From an uncultured Lachnospiraceae bacterium (GTDB lineage Bacteria > Bacillota > Clostridia > Lachnospirales > Lachnospiraceae), in contig CANQVT010000018.1 of NCBI GenBank assembly GCA_947627365.1, forward strand, positions 1 to 46,420: 46,420 nt of DNA. The letters run 5' to 3'. Below are positions 9,041 through 17,824 of this stretch, piece by piece; the first letter of the stretch is position 1; each line of letters starts with the position of its first letter. Position numbers and translations under genes: made by a program. Below the pieces are notes generated by a model that searched no databases, had not been told where the DNA came from, and saw only the letters and a list, made by a program, of their open reading frames with translations.

Positions 9041-9925
9041 TCAATGCTTTCGCGAATAAAAATGCATAAAGATTTCTTCAAGATCCGGCTCGGAAATGGA
9101 AAGATCATGAACCTCTCCCGATGCCAGAACCGCGAGCAGCTCCTTCATACCGCCGCTGTAGAGAAAACTGCAGCCTTCCGGGACCTCCTGCAGATCTCTC
9201 ACTCCGTCGAGCGAGTCCGTCCTGATCTGTCCGCGAACCGTGACGCGTTTGGCGCTTGAATGGGAAAGCGCTTCCACGCTGTCGCAGGCGATGATGCGCC
9301 CTTCCCGTATGACCGCCGCCCTTGTGCAGTTGCGCTGTACCTCCGAAAGTACGTGGCTGGACAGGAAAACCGTCGTCCCGGCACGGTTCTTCTCCCTGAG
9401 AATTTCAAAAAACTCTCTCTGCATCAGCGGATCGAGACCGCTGGTCGGCTCATCCAGGATCAGCAGCTCCGGCTCATGCTGCAGCGCGCAGACGATCGCG
9501 GCCTTCTTGCGGTTGCCGAAAGAGAGCTCCCTCACCTTGCGGGAATCATCCAGCTGCAGCCGTTCACACAGCGCCGCGGCCTCCCTGCGGCAGTCCTTTC
9601 TCCGCAGGTCGGCGGACAGTTTCAGCACATCCCGCACCCGCATGCCCGGATAGAACATGACCTCGGACGGCAGATATCCTGTCTGCGCCAGGATCTTTTC
9701 CCTGTCCTTTCCGATGTCCAATCCCAGCACCTGCACACTGCCCTCCGTCGGCCGGATCAGTCCCAGAAGCGTCCTGATCGTCGTTGATTTGCCCGCGCCG
9801 TTCGGACCGATGAATCCGCAGAATTCGCCCTGCGCCACGGTCAGGCTTACCTGCTCGATGCCGCGCGTCCGCCTGCGGGACGCCCCATAATATTTTGTAA
9901 GGTTGTCAATTCTGATCGCGTCCAC
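9041..9925 (-). CDS. ABC transporter ATP-binding protein
   Basis: ATPase that powers the permease encoded just downstream. The 294-residue protein has Walker A (GPNGAGKST), Q-loop, a signature region (ELSFGNRKK, a degenerate LSGGQ with GN), Walker B (LLILDEPTSGLDP) and the H-loop (SSHVLSEV), plus an about 80-residue C-terminal extension common in ABC-2 ATPases. I place the start at GTG 9925 because GGGAGGAAAT lies just upstream and the protein then begins at the conserved first strand; ATG 9958 has no ribosome site. It lies 102 bases after the TetR gene and is probably co-transcribed with it. Confidence 0.92.
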   Translation of the reverse strand: MDAIRIDNLTKYYGASRRRTRGIEQVSLTVAQGEFCGFIGPNGAGKSTTIRTLLGLIRPTEGSVQVLGLDIGKDREKILAQTGYLPSEVMFYPGMRVRDVLKLSADLRRKDCRREAAALCERLQLDDSRKVRELSFGNRKKAAIVCALQHEPELLILDEPTSGLDPLMQREFFEILREKNRAGTTVFLSSHVLSEVQRNCTRAAVIREGRIIACDSVEALSHSSAKRVTVRGQIRTDSLDGVRDLQEVPEGCSFLYSGGMKELLAVLASGEVHDLSISEPDLEEIFMHFYSRKH

Positions 9926-10027
9926 TGTATTTCCTCCCGCAAACAATGTTTCCCACACATTTTTTTATCAAAGCATGCGCTCCGGTCTCTGCCCGGCCAC
10001 TACGCATCCGATCATCCCGCGTACTTT

Positions 10028-10639
10028 TCACTCTTTCCGCAGATAGATACTCTTCCAGAAATCGATGAGCTGCCGGAAATCCCGCTCCATCTGCTCCATA
10101 TCCACACCGCCGCGCTGCACCATCTCCCAGAGATAGCCTTCGGAAGCCCAGTACATCTCCCGGTACATCATCGGAATATCCAGCCCCGGTACGAATTGCT
10201 CCGGATTAAAATTCACACGTGTTTGGTCTGCCTTAAAGTTGAAATACCGGTGATAGCTTTCCTGAATCGCCGCACTGATCTCAGGGTCCTTCTCGTAAAA
10301 TGCCCGAATCGTGAAATTTCCCATGTCCGGATACAGGCGGATAATCTCCATCTTTGCCCGCATCCCACGTTCCATGCTCTCAAACAATTCTCCCTGGCTA
10401 TAGCAGTCGTACCGAGTCAGGTATTCAATCGTCGTCTCGGCACATTTGTCCCAGAGGAACAGATACAGCTCTTTCTTATTCCGAAAATAGTGAAACAGCA
10501 GGGACTTGCTAATCCCGGCTGCGGCCGCAATCTCGCTCATCGGACTGTTCTTATAAGAATTCTGCGAAAACACCCGATAGCCCGCGTTGATGATTATCTG
10601 CTGCTTTTCCTCCGGCAAAGAAAAGAATCTTTCATTCAT
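10028..10639 (-). CDS. TetR/AcrR-family transcriptional regulator
   Basis: A 203-residue regulator with an N-terminal TetR helix-turn-helix (about residues 8-55, including MSEIAAAAGISKSLLFHYF) and a helical ligand-binding domain. It is the first gene of a TetR-ATPase-permease set and probably represses it. ATG 10639 is preferred: it follows GGAGGAG and leaves an inverted repeat at 10659-10670 in non-coding DNA. ATG 10681 in the same frame would put that operator candidate inside the gene. Confidence 0.88.
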   Translation of the reverse strand: MNERFFSLPEEKQQIIINAGYRVFSQNSYKNSPMSEIAAAAGISKSLLFHYFRNKKELYLFLWDKCAETTIEYLTRYDCYSQGELFESMERGMRAKMEIIRLYPDMGNFTIRAFYEKDPEISAAIQESYHRYFNFKADQTRVNFNPEQFVPGLDIPMMYREMYWASEGYLWEMVQRGGVDMEQMERDFRQLIDFWKSIYLRKE

Positions 10640-10658
10640 CTCTTTCTTCTCCTCCACC

Positions 10659-10670
10659 GACCGTTCGGTC
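10659..10670. promoter_or_regulatory. Putative TetR operator
   Basis: GACCGTTCGGTC has 5-bp inverted arms (GACCG/CGGTC) around two bases. It resembles common TetR-family operators (GACCGNNCGGTC) and lies 20 bases upstream of the TetR start, which fits autorepression. Confidence 0.55.
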
Positions 10671-10742
10671 AAATCTATCATAGCGCCATTGACCGTTTTT
10701 GAGAAGACCCCTGAACTGCCCATCTGTATTTTCATTTCACGC

Positions 10743-10780
10743 AAAAAAACTCTGAAGCTCACCGTAGTGGTTTCAGAGTT
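10743..10780 (-). terminator. Intrinsic terminator of tRNA-Glu
   Basis: On the minus strand ACTCTGAA and TTCAGAGT form an 8-bp stem followed by a seven-T run, 10 bases past the tRNA 3' end. Confidence 0.85.
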
Positions 10781-10789
10781 TCTCTGATA

Positions 10790-10861
10790 TAGTCCCTAGG
10801 GGAATCGAACCCCTGTTTCCGCCGTGAGAGGGCGGCGTCTTAACCGCTTGACCAAGGAACC
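10790..10861 (-). tRNA. tRNA-Glu (anticodon CTC)
   Basis: Read on the minus strand, 72 bases fold into a cloverleaf: acceptor GGTTCCT with AGGGACT (two G-U pairs), D-arm with GGTCAAGCGGTTAAGAC, anticodon stem CCGCC/GGCGG with loop CTCTCAC (anticodon CTC, decoding GAG), and T-arm with GTTCGATTC. Discriminator base is A; CCA is not encoded. It has its own promoter and terminator, so it is a single-gene unit. Confidence 0.96.
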
Positions 10862-10871
10862 ATGCTCAGAC

Positions 10872-10900
10872 AGTATAACAGGAGTTTCAGGAAAAAGCAA
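10872..10900 (-). promoter_or_regulatory. tRNA-Glu promoter
   Basis: TTGCTT (10900-10895), 17-bp spacer, TATACT (10877-10872) on the minus strand, about 10 bases before the tRNA 5' end. Confidence 0.65.
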
Positions 10901-10922
10901 GCACTTTTTTCAAAACCTCACG

Positions 10923-10949
10923 AAAAAATTCGGCCGGCCTTTTCCGGCC
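10923..10949 (-). terminator. Intrinsic terminator of the metal-hydrolase gene
   Basis: GGCCGG/CCGGCC stem with a 6-base loop followed by GAATTTTTT on the minus strand, just after the stop at 10955. Confidence 0.85.
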
Positions 10950-10954
10950 TCCTC

Positions 10955-11578
10955 TCAGGCATTCTGAGGCGTCAAAACCACCGTCTGCTCTTTTTCCTTC
11001 GAATCCTTCGAAATCTCCAGCGCGCTGCCGGAAGACATCTGTACATGCGGACAGAGTTTTGTATATTCATCTACAGTACCCAGCACAGGGAAGCCGAAAT
11101 TCCCGCTTCGGAAATGCATCGGCACAACAATTCCCGGCCGGATCCGCTCCGCCAGCTCTCTGGCCTGCCCCGCGTCAATCGTGAAAAATCCCCCTACCGG
11201 GATCAGCGCAACATCCAGATCCTGAAGCTTCTGCTCTTGCTCCGGCGAAAGCCTGCAGCCCAAATCTCCAAAATGAGCCACCCTGCACTCTCCATCATTC
11301 AGAATATGAATAATATTCGGCCCGCGCTTCGTTCCCTTTTGGTCGTCGTGGTATGTCTCAATCTTCTCAATCGCAAACGGCGACGAAACGCCTTTTCTGA
11401 GAGAGACGCAGGAGCGCCCGTTGTGATCCCCATGCTCATGACTGCAGAGAACCAGGTCAGCTTCCTCCCGCACCGGTTTCAGGCCGTCCACCGATCCGTC
11501 CTCATAGGGATCCAGAATTACCGTATATCCCTTTGATTCTATTTTAAAGCAAGAATGTCCGATCCATGTTATTTTCAT
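10955..11578 (-). CDS. Metal-dependent hydrolase, metallo-beta-lactamase fold (UPF0173/YtkL-like)
   Basis: A 207-residue stand-alone MBL-fold protein with a short version of the fold: TWIGHSCFKIE at the start, then the metal motif SHEHGDH, later GDLG and PMHFRSG as further metal-binding positions. Such proteins (L-ascorbate-lactonase-like and UPF0173 groups) are cytoplasmic hydrolases of poorly known substrate. AAGGAGAC precedes ATG 11578. A promoter at 11654-11682 and the terminator at 10923-10949 make it a single-gene unit. Confidence 0.85.
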   Translation of the reverse strand: MKITWIGHSCFKIESKGYTVILDPYEDGSVDGLKPVREEADLVLCSHEHGDHNGRSCVSLRKGVSSPFAIEKIETYHDDQKGTKRGPNIIHILNDGECRVAHFGDLGCRLSPEQEQKLQDLDVALIPVGGFFTIDAGQARELAERIRPGIVVPMHFRSGNFGFPVLGTVDEYTKLCPHVQMSSGSALEISKDSKEKEQTVVLTPQNA

Positions 11579-11653
11579 AATGTCTCCTTAAATTTTTACT
11601 GCATTCTCTTTCGGAACTATCTCCCTGCGAGAAACCTCCCGTACCTTACAGAC

Positions 11654-11682
11654 ATTATAAACGAAACGGTATCACTCTGCAA
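11654..11682 (-). promoter_or_regulatory. Promoter of the metal-hydrolase gene
   Basis: TTGCAG (11682-11677), 17-bp spacer, TATAAT (11659-11654) on the minus strand. Its -35 box directly abuts the pdxT stop codon. Confidence 0.65.
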
Positions 11683-12258
11683 TTATATAATTCTGTTTTC
11701 ACACATACGCAGAAAATAGCGGTGCACACTCGCATCCCCTGACACTTCCGGGTGGAAAGACAACGCAAGCTGATTCTGATACTGCACGGCCACGATCCGC
11801 CCGTCCACCTCTGCTAGCACCTCTACGCCGCTCCCGGCCGTTTCCACGTACGGCGCGCGGATAAAGTGCATCGGCACCATTCCGATATGCTTCATCTCTG
11901 CCTCTGCGTAAAAGCTCCCGAGCTGCCTTCCGTAGGCGTTGCGCTTCACCGTGACCGGCAACGTCCCGAGATGGCGTCCTTCCTCTCCGCTGATTCTTTC
12001 CGCGAGCAAGATCAGCCCGGCGCAAGTCGCCAGAACGGGAAGCCCGCTCTCGATCTTCTCCCACAGCGGCTGAAGCAGTCCGAGCTCCCGCAGCAGCTTC
12101 CCCATCACCGTGCTCTCCCCGCCCGGCAGCACCAGTCCGTCCATCTGCCCGGACAGATCCGCCCGCTGTCGGATTTCAAAACATTCCGCGCCGAGCGCGC
12201 GCAGCATCTGTTCATGCTCCGCGAACGCGCCCTGCACGGCAAGTACGCCGATTCTCAT
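11683..12258 (-). CDS. pdxT: Pyridoxal 5'-phosphate synthase glutaminase subunit
   Basis: Glutaminase partner of PdxS in DXP-independent PLP synthesis; it feeds ammonia into the PdxS barrel. The 191 residues match the family length. The class I amidotransferase triad is visible: Cys in VLATCAGLIL (about residue 79) and His/Glu in LSFHPEVSGD. The oxyanion-hole motif LPGGEST is present. It starts 26 bases after the pdxS stop with AAGGGGTG upstream, so the two are co-transcribed. Confidence 0.96.
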   Translation of the reverse strand: MRIGVLAVQGAFAEHEQMLRALGAECFEIRQRADLSGQMDGLVLPGGESTVMGKLLRELGLLQPLWEKIESGLPVLATCAGLILLAERISGEEGRHLGTLPVTVKRNAYGRQLGSFYAEAEMKHIGMVPMHFIRAPYVETAGSGVEVLAEVDGRIVAVQYQNQLALSFHPEVSGDASVHRYFLRMCENRII

Positions 12259-12284
12259 TCCCGCACCCCTTCTCTCTCTTTCCT

Positions 12285-13172
12285 CTACTTTCCCCGCTCC
12301 GCCATCAGAAGCGCGATCTCCTGCTCGTTGATCCCGACCATCGCCTCGCCGAGATTCTCCGAGAGCTCCGCCAGCAGCTTCGCGTCCTTGTAATTTGTGA
12401 CCGCCTTGACGATTGCGGCAGCGCGCTTCTGCGGATCGCCCGACTTGAAGATGCCGGAGCCGACAAATACTCCCTCCGCGCCAAGCTGCATCATGAGCGC
12501 CGCGTCCGCCGGGGTCGCCACGCCACCCGCCGCAAAATTCACGACCGGCAGTCTGCCGTTTTCATGGACATACTTCACCAGATCATACGAGACCTGCAGC
12601 TCCTTCGCACAGTCGAACAATTCATCCTCCCGCATCGAGCAAATTCTGGCGATTTCGCGGTTCATCTGCCGCATATGCCGCACCGCCTGGATCACGTCGC
12701 CCGTGCCCGGCTCACCCTTTGTGCGGATCATCGAAGCGCCCTCCTCAATCCTGCGCAGCGCCTCCCCAAGATCACGCGCCCCGCAGACAAACGGCACCTT
12801 GAACTGCGTCTTGTCGATGTGGTAGACGTCGTCCGCCGGGGAGAGCACCTCGCTCTCGTCGATATAATCGATCTCGATCGCCTCGAGGATCTGCGCCTCC
12901 GCGAAATGTCCGATCCGGCACTTCGCCATGACCGGGATCGACACCGCTTCCTGAATTCCCTTGATCATCGCCGGATCGCTCATCCGTGAGACCCCTCCGG
13001 CCGCGCGGATATCCGCCGGGATCCGCTCAAGCGCCATAACGGCGCACGCCCCAGCCTCCTGCGCAATCTTTGCCTGCTCCGGCGTCGTCACGTCCATGAT
13101 CACACCGCCTTTGAGCATCTGCGCCAGCTCCTTGTTCAGCTCATATCTCGATTTCTCTGTCTGATTTCCCAT
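12285..13172 (-). CDS. pdxS: Pyridoxal 5'-phosphate synthase lyase subunit
   Basis: Synthase subunit that combines ribose 5-phosphate, glyceraldehyde 3-phosphate and ammonia into PLP. At 295 residues it is of standard length. Lys residues of the two-site mechanism lie in [10 protein letters not shown] and RTKGEPGTG; the phosphate-binding [17 protein letters not shown] and the C-terminal segment are intact. ATG 13172 follows GGAGGAG closely; an upstream in-frame start at 13202 has no ribosome site. It diverges from the PdxR-type regulator at 13371. Confidence 0.97.
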   Translation of the reverse strand: MGNQTEKSRYELNKELAQMLKGGVIMDVTTPEQAKIAQEAGACAVMALERIPADIRAAGGVSRMSDPAMIKGIQEAVSIPVMAKCRIGHFAEAQILEAIEIDYIDESEVLSPADDVYHIDKTQFKVPFVCGARDLGEALRRIEEGASMIRTKGEPGTGDVIQAVRHMRQMNREIARICSMREDELFDCAKELQVSYDLVKYVHENGRLPVVNFAAGGVATPADAALMMQLGAEGVFVGSGIFKSGDPQKRAAAIVKAVTNYKDAKLLAELSENLGEAMVGINEQEIALLMAERGK

Positions 13173-13271
13173 CTCTGTACTCCTCCTTTTTCTATCGCAC
13201 ATTCACTATATGCACTTGCCCTCCATCTCAGATCAGGCAAATGCGTGCAGCAAAAGCGCCCTGATTCCCTC

Positions 13272-13300
13272 TTTACAGATTGTATATCTGCTATTATAAT
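13272..13300 (+). promoter_or_regulatory. Promoter of pdxR with internal inverted repeat
   Basis: TTTACA (13272-13277), 17-bp spacer, TATAAT (13295-13300). The inverted repeat CAGAT-TGTAT-ATCTG (13276-13290) fills most of the spacer, a good place for autorepression by the encoded MocR protein. The divergent pdxS promoter was not resolved; a TATAGT near 13205-13210 on the minus strand is a weak -10 candidate. Confidence 0.6.
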
Positions 13301-13370
13301 GTAATCTGACCATTTTAAAATGTCCATTTTGAATCTATTTAATAAGTCCAGAATCGAGGTGTCCGGCAAA

Positions 13371-14849
13371 ATGCTCACATATTCTTTTTCCGATACAGGG
13401 TCAGATTCGCTGTACCAGCATCTGTATAAATGCATCAAAAACGACATACTTGCGCGAAATCTACGCGCCGGGGAGAAGCTTCCCTCCAAGCGCACCTTCG
13501 CAAAAAATCTGGGCATAAGCGTCATCACCGTGGAAAACGCCTACGCCCAGCTCATCTCCGAGGGGTATCTGTATTCTGTCCCGAAAAAGGGATTTTTTGT
13601 CTCCGATATCAGCATGCTTCCGTCAGGGACAGCTTTCGGGCAAAGCAATCTGACCCGTTCTTTGTCTGACGCGGCTGAGCGGACAAACATGAAAAATCCG
13701 GGCGGAAAGCCCGACCATGCGGACATCGAAGAGGCGCCAGGACTGGCAAGCCTGCCCTCTTCTTTCATTGACCTGACCAGCAACCAGACCGACATCCGGA
13801 ATTTTCCGTTCTCCATCTGGGCGAAGCTCGTGCGTGAGGTTCTGAATGAAAATCAGCAGGAGCTCGTCACGAATCCTCCCTGCGGAGGCGTCTGGGAGCT
13901 GCGCTCCGCCATCACGCGGCATCTGAAGGATTTCCGCGGTATCAGCGTCGCGCCGGAGCAGATCATCATGGGCGCGGGCACCGAATACCTTTACAGCCTG
14001 CTGATCCAGTTGCTCGGCTTCGACAAGACTTACGCCGTCGAGGATCCCGGCTACCGGAAGATTGCCCGGATCTATGAGAAGCACAAGGTCGCCTGCCGTC
14101 ACATTCCCCTGGATGAGAGCGGCGTCTGCGTCTCAGCCCTCGAGAAGTCAGGAGCCGACGTGCTCCATCTCTCGCCCTCGCATCACTTCCCGACCGGACT
14201 CGTCACGCCGATCAGCCGCAGATATGAGCTACTCGGCTGGGCTGCACGCGCAGAAGGACGCTACCTCATCGAGGATGATTACGACAGCGAGTTCCGCATG
14301 ATCGGAAACCCGATCCCGGCAATGCAGAGCATCGATCTGTCTGAGAAGGTCGTCTACATCAACACATTTACCAAGACGCTGGCCTCCACGGTCCGGATCA
14401 GCTACATGATCCTGCCGCGGCACCTCGCCGACCGCTTTTACCGTGAGCTGTCCTTTTACTCCTGCACCGTGTCCAATTTTGAACAGTACACGCTCGCGCA
14501 CTTTATCGAGAACGGCTCCTTTGAGAAACACATCAACCGCATGCGCAGCTATTATCATAAGAAGCGTGATCTGCTGATCCAAAAAATCCGGCAGAGCGAG
14601 CTTGCGCCACACGCGATCATCCGTGAGGAAGACGCCGGCCTGCACTTTATCCTGGAGCTGCACACCGGCCTGTCCGACACAGAAATCTGCAGGCGCGCGC
14701 TACAAAAGGAACTTCGGATCGCCGCGCTCTCCAGCTTCTATGCACAGATGGCCCCAGGGATTGAGCACCGCTTTATCGTCAACTACTCCGCCCTTCCCGA
14801 GGAGCAGATCGACGAAGCCATCCGGATCCTGTGTGAAATTATCACCTGA
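13371..14849 (+). CDS. pdxR: MocR/PdxR-type transcriptional regulator (GntR-aminotransferase fusion)
   Basis: Regulator with an N-terminal GntR winged helix (about 15-85, with LPSKRTFAKNLGISVITVE) joined by a long linker to a fold-type I aminotransferase-like domain (about 140-490) that senses PLP. The PLP-lysine region is NTFTKTLASTVRISY. Total 492 residues. Members divergent from pdxST activate PLP synthesis when PLP is low. ATG 13371 has GAGGTG nine bases upstream; the frame is open to 13320 but without a better site. The linker (about 88-135) is rich in Ser, Asn and Pro. Confidence 0.9.
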   Translation: MLTYSFSDTGSDSLYQHLYKCIKNDILARNLRAGEKLPSKRTFAKNLGISVITVENAYAQLISEGYLYSVPKKGFFVSDISMLPSGTAFGQSNLTRSLSDAAERTNMKNPGGKPDHADIEEAPGLASLPSSFIDLTSNQTDIRNFPFSIWAKLVREVLNENQQELVTNPPCGGVWELRSAITRHLKDFRGISVAPEQIIMGAGTEYLYSLLIQLLGFDKTYAVEDPGYRKIARIYEKHKVACRHIPLDESGVCVSALEKSGADVLHLSPSHHFPTGLVTPISRRYELLGWAARAEGRYLIEDDYDSEFRMIGNPIPAMQSIDLSEKVVYINTFTKTLASTVRISYMILPRHLADRFYRELSFYSCTVSNFEQYTLAHFIENGSFEKHINRMRSYYHKKRDLLIQKIRQSELAPHAIIREEDAGLHFILELHTGLSDTEICRRALQKELRIAALSSFYAQMAPGIEHRFIVNYSALPEEQIDEAIRILCEIIT

Positions 14850-15028
14850 GCCTTTCCGCACAAACCTTCCACTGCGCCGCACGAATGCCCTTCTACACAA
14901 ATGTCCCGCCGTGCCGCACGAATGTCGTCCTGCCCGTAAAAATGGACTTTTTGCCTTTTCCGGCAATCGACACAACCCGTCAGGATCCGACAACTCGGGA
15001 AAAAACACTTGCAAAACACGCGCAGTTC

Positions 15029-15101
15029 TGGTAAATATGGTATGGATGCATGTAAAGTCTCTGTAAGAGTTATGTAAAGCGAAATTCTGGTTTTTTATAA
15101 A
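15029..15101 (+). promoter_or_regulatory. Putative Pho box and promoter of the Na/Pi transporter
   Basis: TGTAAA (15051-15056), TGTAAG (15062-15067) and TGTAAA (15073-15078) repeat with an 11-bp period; an imperfect TGGTAA at 15029-15034 is in register. The third repeat sits at the -35 position, 17 bp before TATAAA (15096-15101). On the other strand the hexamers read TTTACA/CTTACA, as in PhoP boxes of Firmicutes. This predicts induction by phosphate limitation. Confidence 0.65.
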
Positions 15102-15128
15102 AGCCAGATCAGATATACAGGTGAAAAA

Positions 15129-16913
15129 ATGGACATATTCGATATTATCACGCTGCTCGGCGGTCTCGCTATGTTCCTGTACGGGATGCGCATCATGGGG
15201 GACGGCCTGAAGGAAAGCTCTTCCGGCACGCTGAAGACGGCGCTGGAAAAACTCACAAACAAGCCAGTCAAGGCATTTCTTCTCGGTCTCGGCATGACGG
15301 CTCTGATCCAGTCGTCCACGGCCACCATCGTCATCACGTCCGGACTGGTCGGCGCCGGGATCATCTCCTTGCACCAGTCGCTCGGCATCATCGTCGGCGC
15401 GAACGTCGGTACCACTGTCACAGGCCAGATCATTCGTCTTCTCGATCTGGACGCGTCCGGCACATCCTTTTTGCAGTTTTTTAAGCCGTCTACGCTGGCG
15501 CCGCTTGCGCTTATCATCGGCATCGTCATCATCATGGGGAGAAAGGACAAGAATTCCGGCAAGATCGGCCAGATCGTCATCGGCTTCGGCATCCTGTTCT
15601 CCGGTCTGATGAGCATGACCGACGCAGTCAGCACGCTCACTGAGGGCGGCATCATCGAGCAACTGTTCTCCAGTCTCGGGGACAATCCATTCCTTGGCTA
15701 CCTGATCGGCGCGGGCGTCGCCTTCGTCCTGCAGAGCTCCTCTGCGACGATCGGTATCCTGCAGGCCTTTTCCACCTCCGGCCTGCTCACCTTCAGCGCG
15801 ATCTACGCGGTACTGGTCGGCGTCTACTTAGGCGACTGCGTGACAACCGCCATCGTGTGCAACATCGGCGCGAAGCCTGAGGCAAAGCGCGTCGGTATCG
15901 TCAATATCCTGTACAATCTGGGAAAATCCGTCCTGATCCTGGCGGCGGTCACGATCATCCATAAGCTCGGTCTTCTCGACGGACTCTGGGACCGCGTCAT
16001 GTACTCCGGCGGCATCGCGAACATGAACACGGTCTTCAACCTTGCCTGCGCGATCCTGCTCTTCCCGACGCTCGGCATCTATGAGAAGCAGAGCCACCGT
16101 CTGGTGAAGGACGAGCCTTCTGAGACGGGCAAATACGACGAGCTTCTGGACGCGCTCAGCCCGGTCTTCTTCAGCACGCCGGCCCTTGCGTTCGGGCGCT
16201 GCTATGACGCGCTCCTGGTCATGTACGACCTGGCCCGGACAAGCATCGACCGCGCGTTCAATCTGATCACCGATTACGACGAAAAGGCCGCGGAAAAGAT
16301 CATTGAAGATGAGAACTACATAGACAGTATGAACGACAGGATCAGCAACTATCTGATCCAGATTTCCGCGCATATCACCGCGCAGAACCATCTGGAGATC
16401 ATGAACCATTATTATTCTGTCGCGACGGAGTTTGAGCGACTGAGCGACCACGCGATGAACATCGAGGAGATCGCCACCGACCTGCACGAACACGACGCGT
16501 CCTTCTCGGACGCCGCCATGGAAGAGCTGAAGGTGCTGCGGCAGCTGCTTGAGACGATCCTGAATTACAGTGATGAGACATTTAAGAAACGTGATGTGGC
16601 GGCGGCCCGTCATATCGAGCCGCTCGAAGAAGTGGTAGACGATTTGGTGAGCACTCTGAAGGATCACCATCTGGAGCGCCTACGCGCCGGGAAATGTTCG
16701 ATCTTCGCAGGCACGGAATTCCTGAACCTGCTCACCGAGATCGAGCGCATCTCCGACATCTGCTCGAACATCGGCGTTGCCACCATCGCGCGGACAAGCC
16801 CGGAGATCATGCATCAGGTGCATGACTACATCTCCGTGCTGCACTCAGGGCGCGACGCCAAGTTCAACCGCGAATATCAGGAGGCGCACGATCACTATTT
16901 CAATTTGCTGTGA
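15129..16913 (+). CDS. Na/Pi cotransporter family protein with PhoU-like C-terminal domain
   Basis: Predicted sodium-dependent phosphate transporter of the NptA/YjbB type, 594 residues. The N-terminal half carries the duplicated Na/Pi core with QSS motifs: ALIQSSTATIVITSG (about 58-72) and FVLQSSSATIGIL (about 200-212). The C-terminal 220 residues are helical and PhoU-like. AGGTG precedes ATG 15129. The upstream Pho-type repeats fit a phosphate role. The last 19 bases overlap the convergent psd gene (16895-16913), so neither has room for a separate terminator. Confidence 0.92.
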   Translation: MDIFDIITLLGGLAMFLYGMRIMGDGLKESSSGTLKTALEKLTNKPVKAFLLGLGMTALIQSSTATIVITSGLVGAGIISLHQSLGIIVGANVGTTVTGQIIRLLDLDASGTSFLQFFKPSTLAPLALIIGIVIIMGRKDKNSGKIGQIVIGFGILFSGLMSMTDAVSTLTEGGIIEQLFSSLGDNPFLGYLIGAGVAFVLQSSSATIGILQAFSTSGLLTFSAIYAVLVGVYLGDCVTTAIVCNIGAKPEAKRVGIVNILYNLGKSVLILAAVTIIHKLGLLDGLWDRVMYSGGIANMNTVFNLACAILLFPTLGIYEKQSHRLVKDEPSETGKYDELLDALSPVFFSTPALAFGRCYDALLVMYDLARTSIDRAFNLITDYDEKAAEKIIEDENYIDSMNDRISNYLIQISAHITAQNHLEIMNHYYSVATEFERLSDHAMNIEEIATDLHEHDASFSDAAMEELKVLRQLLETILNYSDETFKKRDVAAARHIEPLEEVVDDLVSTLKDHHLERLRAGKCSIFAGTEFLNLLTEIERISDICSNIGVATIARTSPEIMHQVHDYISVLHSGRDAKFNREYQEAHDHYFNLL

Positions 16914-17752
16914 GCCATCAAAGCAATCTCCTCTCCCGCCCTCACAGGAATCTCCCCATCCTCATTTCTGCGGGTGTAAAGCTCTTTTCGGACAGTAACA
17001 GCGTCCTTCTCCAGAAATAGCATGATCGTCGAGCCGCCGAACTCAAAGTATCCCTTTTCTTCGCGCGCATGGACGTGGTTCGTCTCCATGGTAAGACGCT
17101 CATTGCAAATCTTTCCGACAAGCAGCGCCCCGATCTCCATCTGCACCATCAGCCCGAAATTTTTTGTCCGCATCAACTGATATTCTCTGCTGTTCTGCGC
17201 GAACACGGGAATCTCCCGCAGCGCGATCGGCCGGACGCAGTGCAGCTTTCCGGCGATCCTCCGATGGCGCAGAACCGTGCCGTCCGCCGCGTAGCAGTAG
17301 CGATGATAGTTCGCGGGCGTCAGACGGAAAACCAGCGCCAGACCGTCCCGAAAGCGTGCGGCGAGCGCCTTATCTCTCAGCAGGTCTTCCAGAGAAAACC
17401 TTGTGTGTTTGATATCAAATATGGTATTCCCATGAATTGGGATCGGCGTCAGAAAGCCGTCGCAGGGGCTGAAAATGTTCAGATCTCCCGTTTCGGACAC
17501 GACACCCTCGAACGCGTTCCGCCTCCTCCGCGCAAAAAACGCATTGAACGACGGAAAGCCCCCTTCCGGCATTTCAACACCTGTCATATTAATTTTATGT
17601 TTTCGGATAAAATACGGCACGATCCACGCGGACGCGCGCGACGAAAGAAACCGTCCCGCGGCCTTCGACACCTTCGGCTGTATCAGAAGCCGGAGCGCCA
17701 GTCTTCCCGGGGCGGTCCCATATAGAAATCTGAGTGAAACTGACTCTTTCAT
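16895..17752 (-). CDS. psd: Phosphatidylserine decarboxylase proenzyme
   Basis: Converts phosphatidylserine to phosphatidylethanolamine at the membrane. The proenzyme cleaves itself at a GST site to create the pyruvoyl group; here it is FEFGGSTIML, near the C-terminus. The His/Asp motifs of the family (FRLTPANYHRYCY; FSPCDGFL) are present. With ATG 17752 it has 285 residues; a TTG at 17785 with AGGA upstream would add 11. It is the last gene of the PAP2-VTT-pssA-psd set and follows pssA, its substrate supplier. It overlaps the convergent Na/Pi gene by 19 bases. Confidence 0.93.
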   Translation of the reverse strand: MKESVSLRFLYGTAPGRLALRLLIQPKVSKAAGRFLSSRASAWIVPYFIRKHKINMTGVEMPEGGFPSFNAFFARRRRNAFEGVVSETGDLNIFSPCDGFLTPIPIHGNTIFDIKHTRFSLEDLLRDKALAARFRDGLALVFRLTPANYHRYCYAADGTVLRHRRIAGKLHCVRPIALREIPVFAQNSREYQLMRTKNFGLMVQMEIGALLVGKICNERLTMETNHVHAREEKGYFEFGGSTIMLFLEKDAVTVRKELYTRRNEDGEIPVRAGEEIALMAHSKLK

Positions 17753-17824
17753 ACTGTATCCCATCCTGTAAAGAAGCGCGGACAATAGCCTCTATCCTGT
17801 ATTGCCGCCAGGTCTTCATACCAT

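Noticed and set aside
9926..9958. ATG 9958 as start of the ABC ATPase
   Set aside because: No ribosome site upstream; GTG 9925 has GGGAGG at proper spacing.
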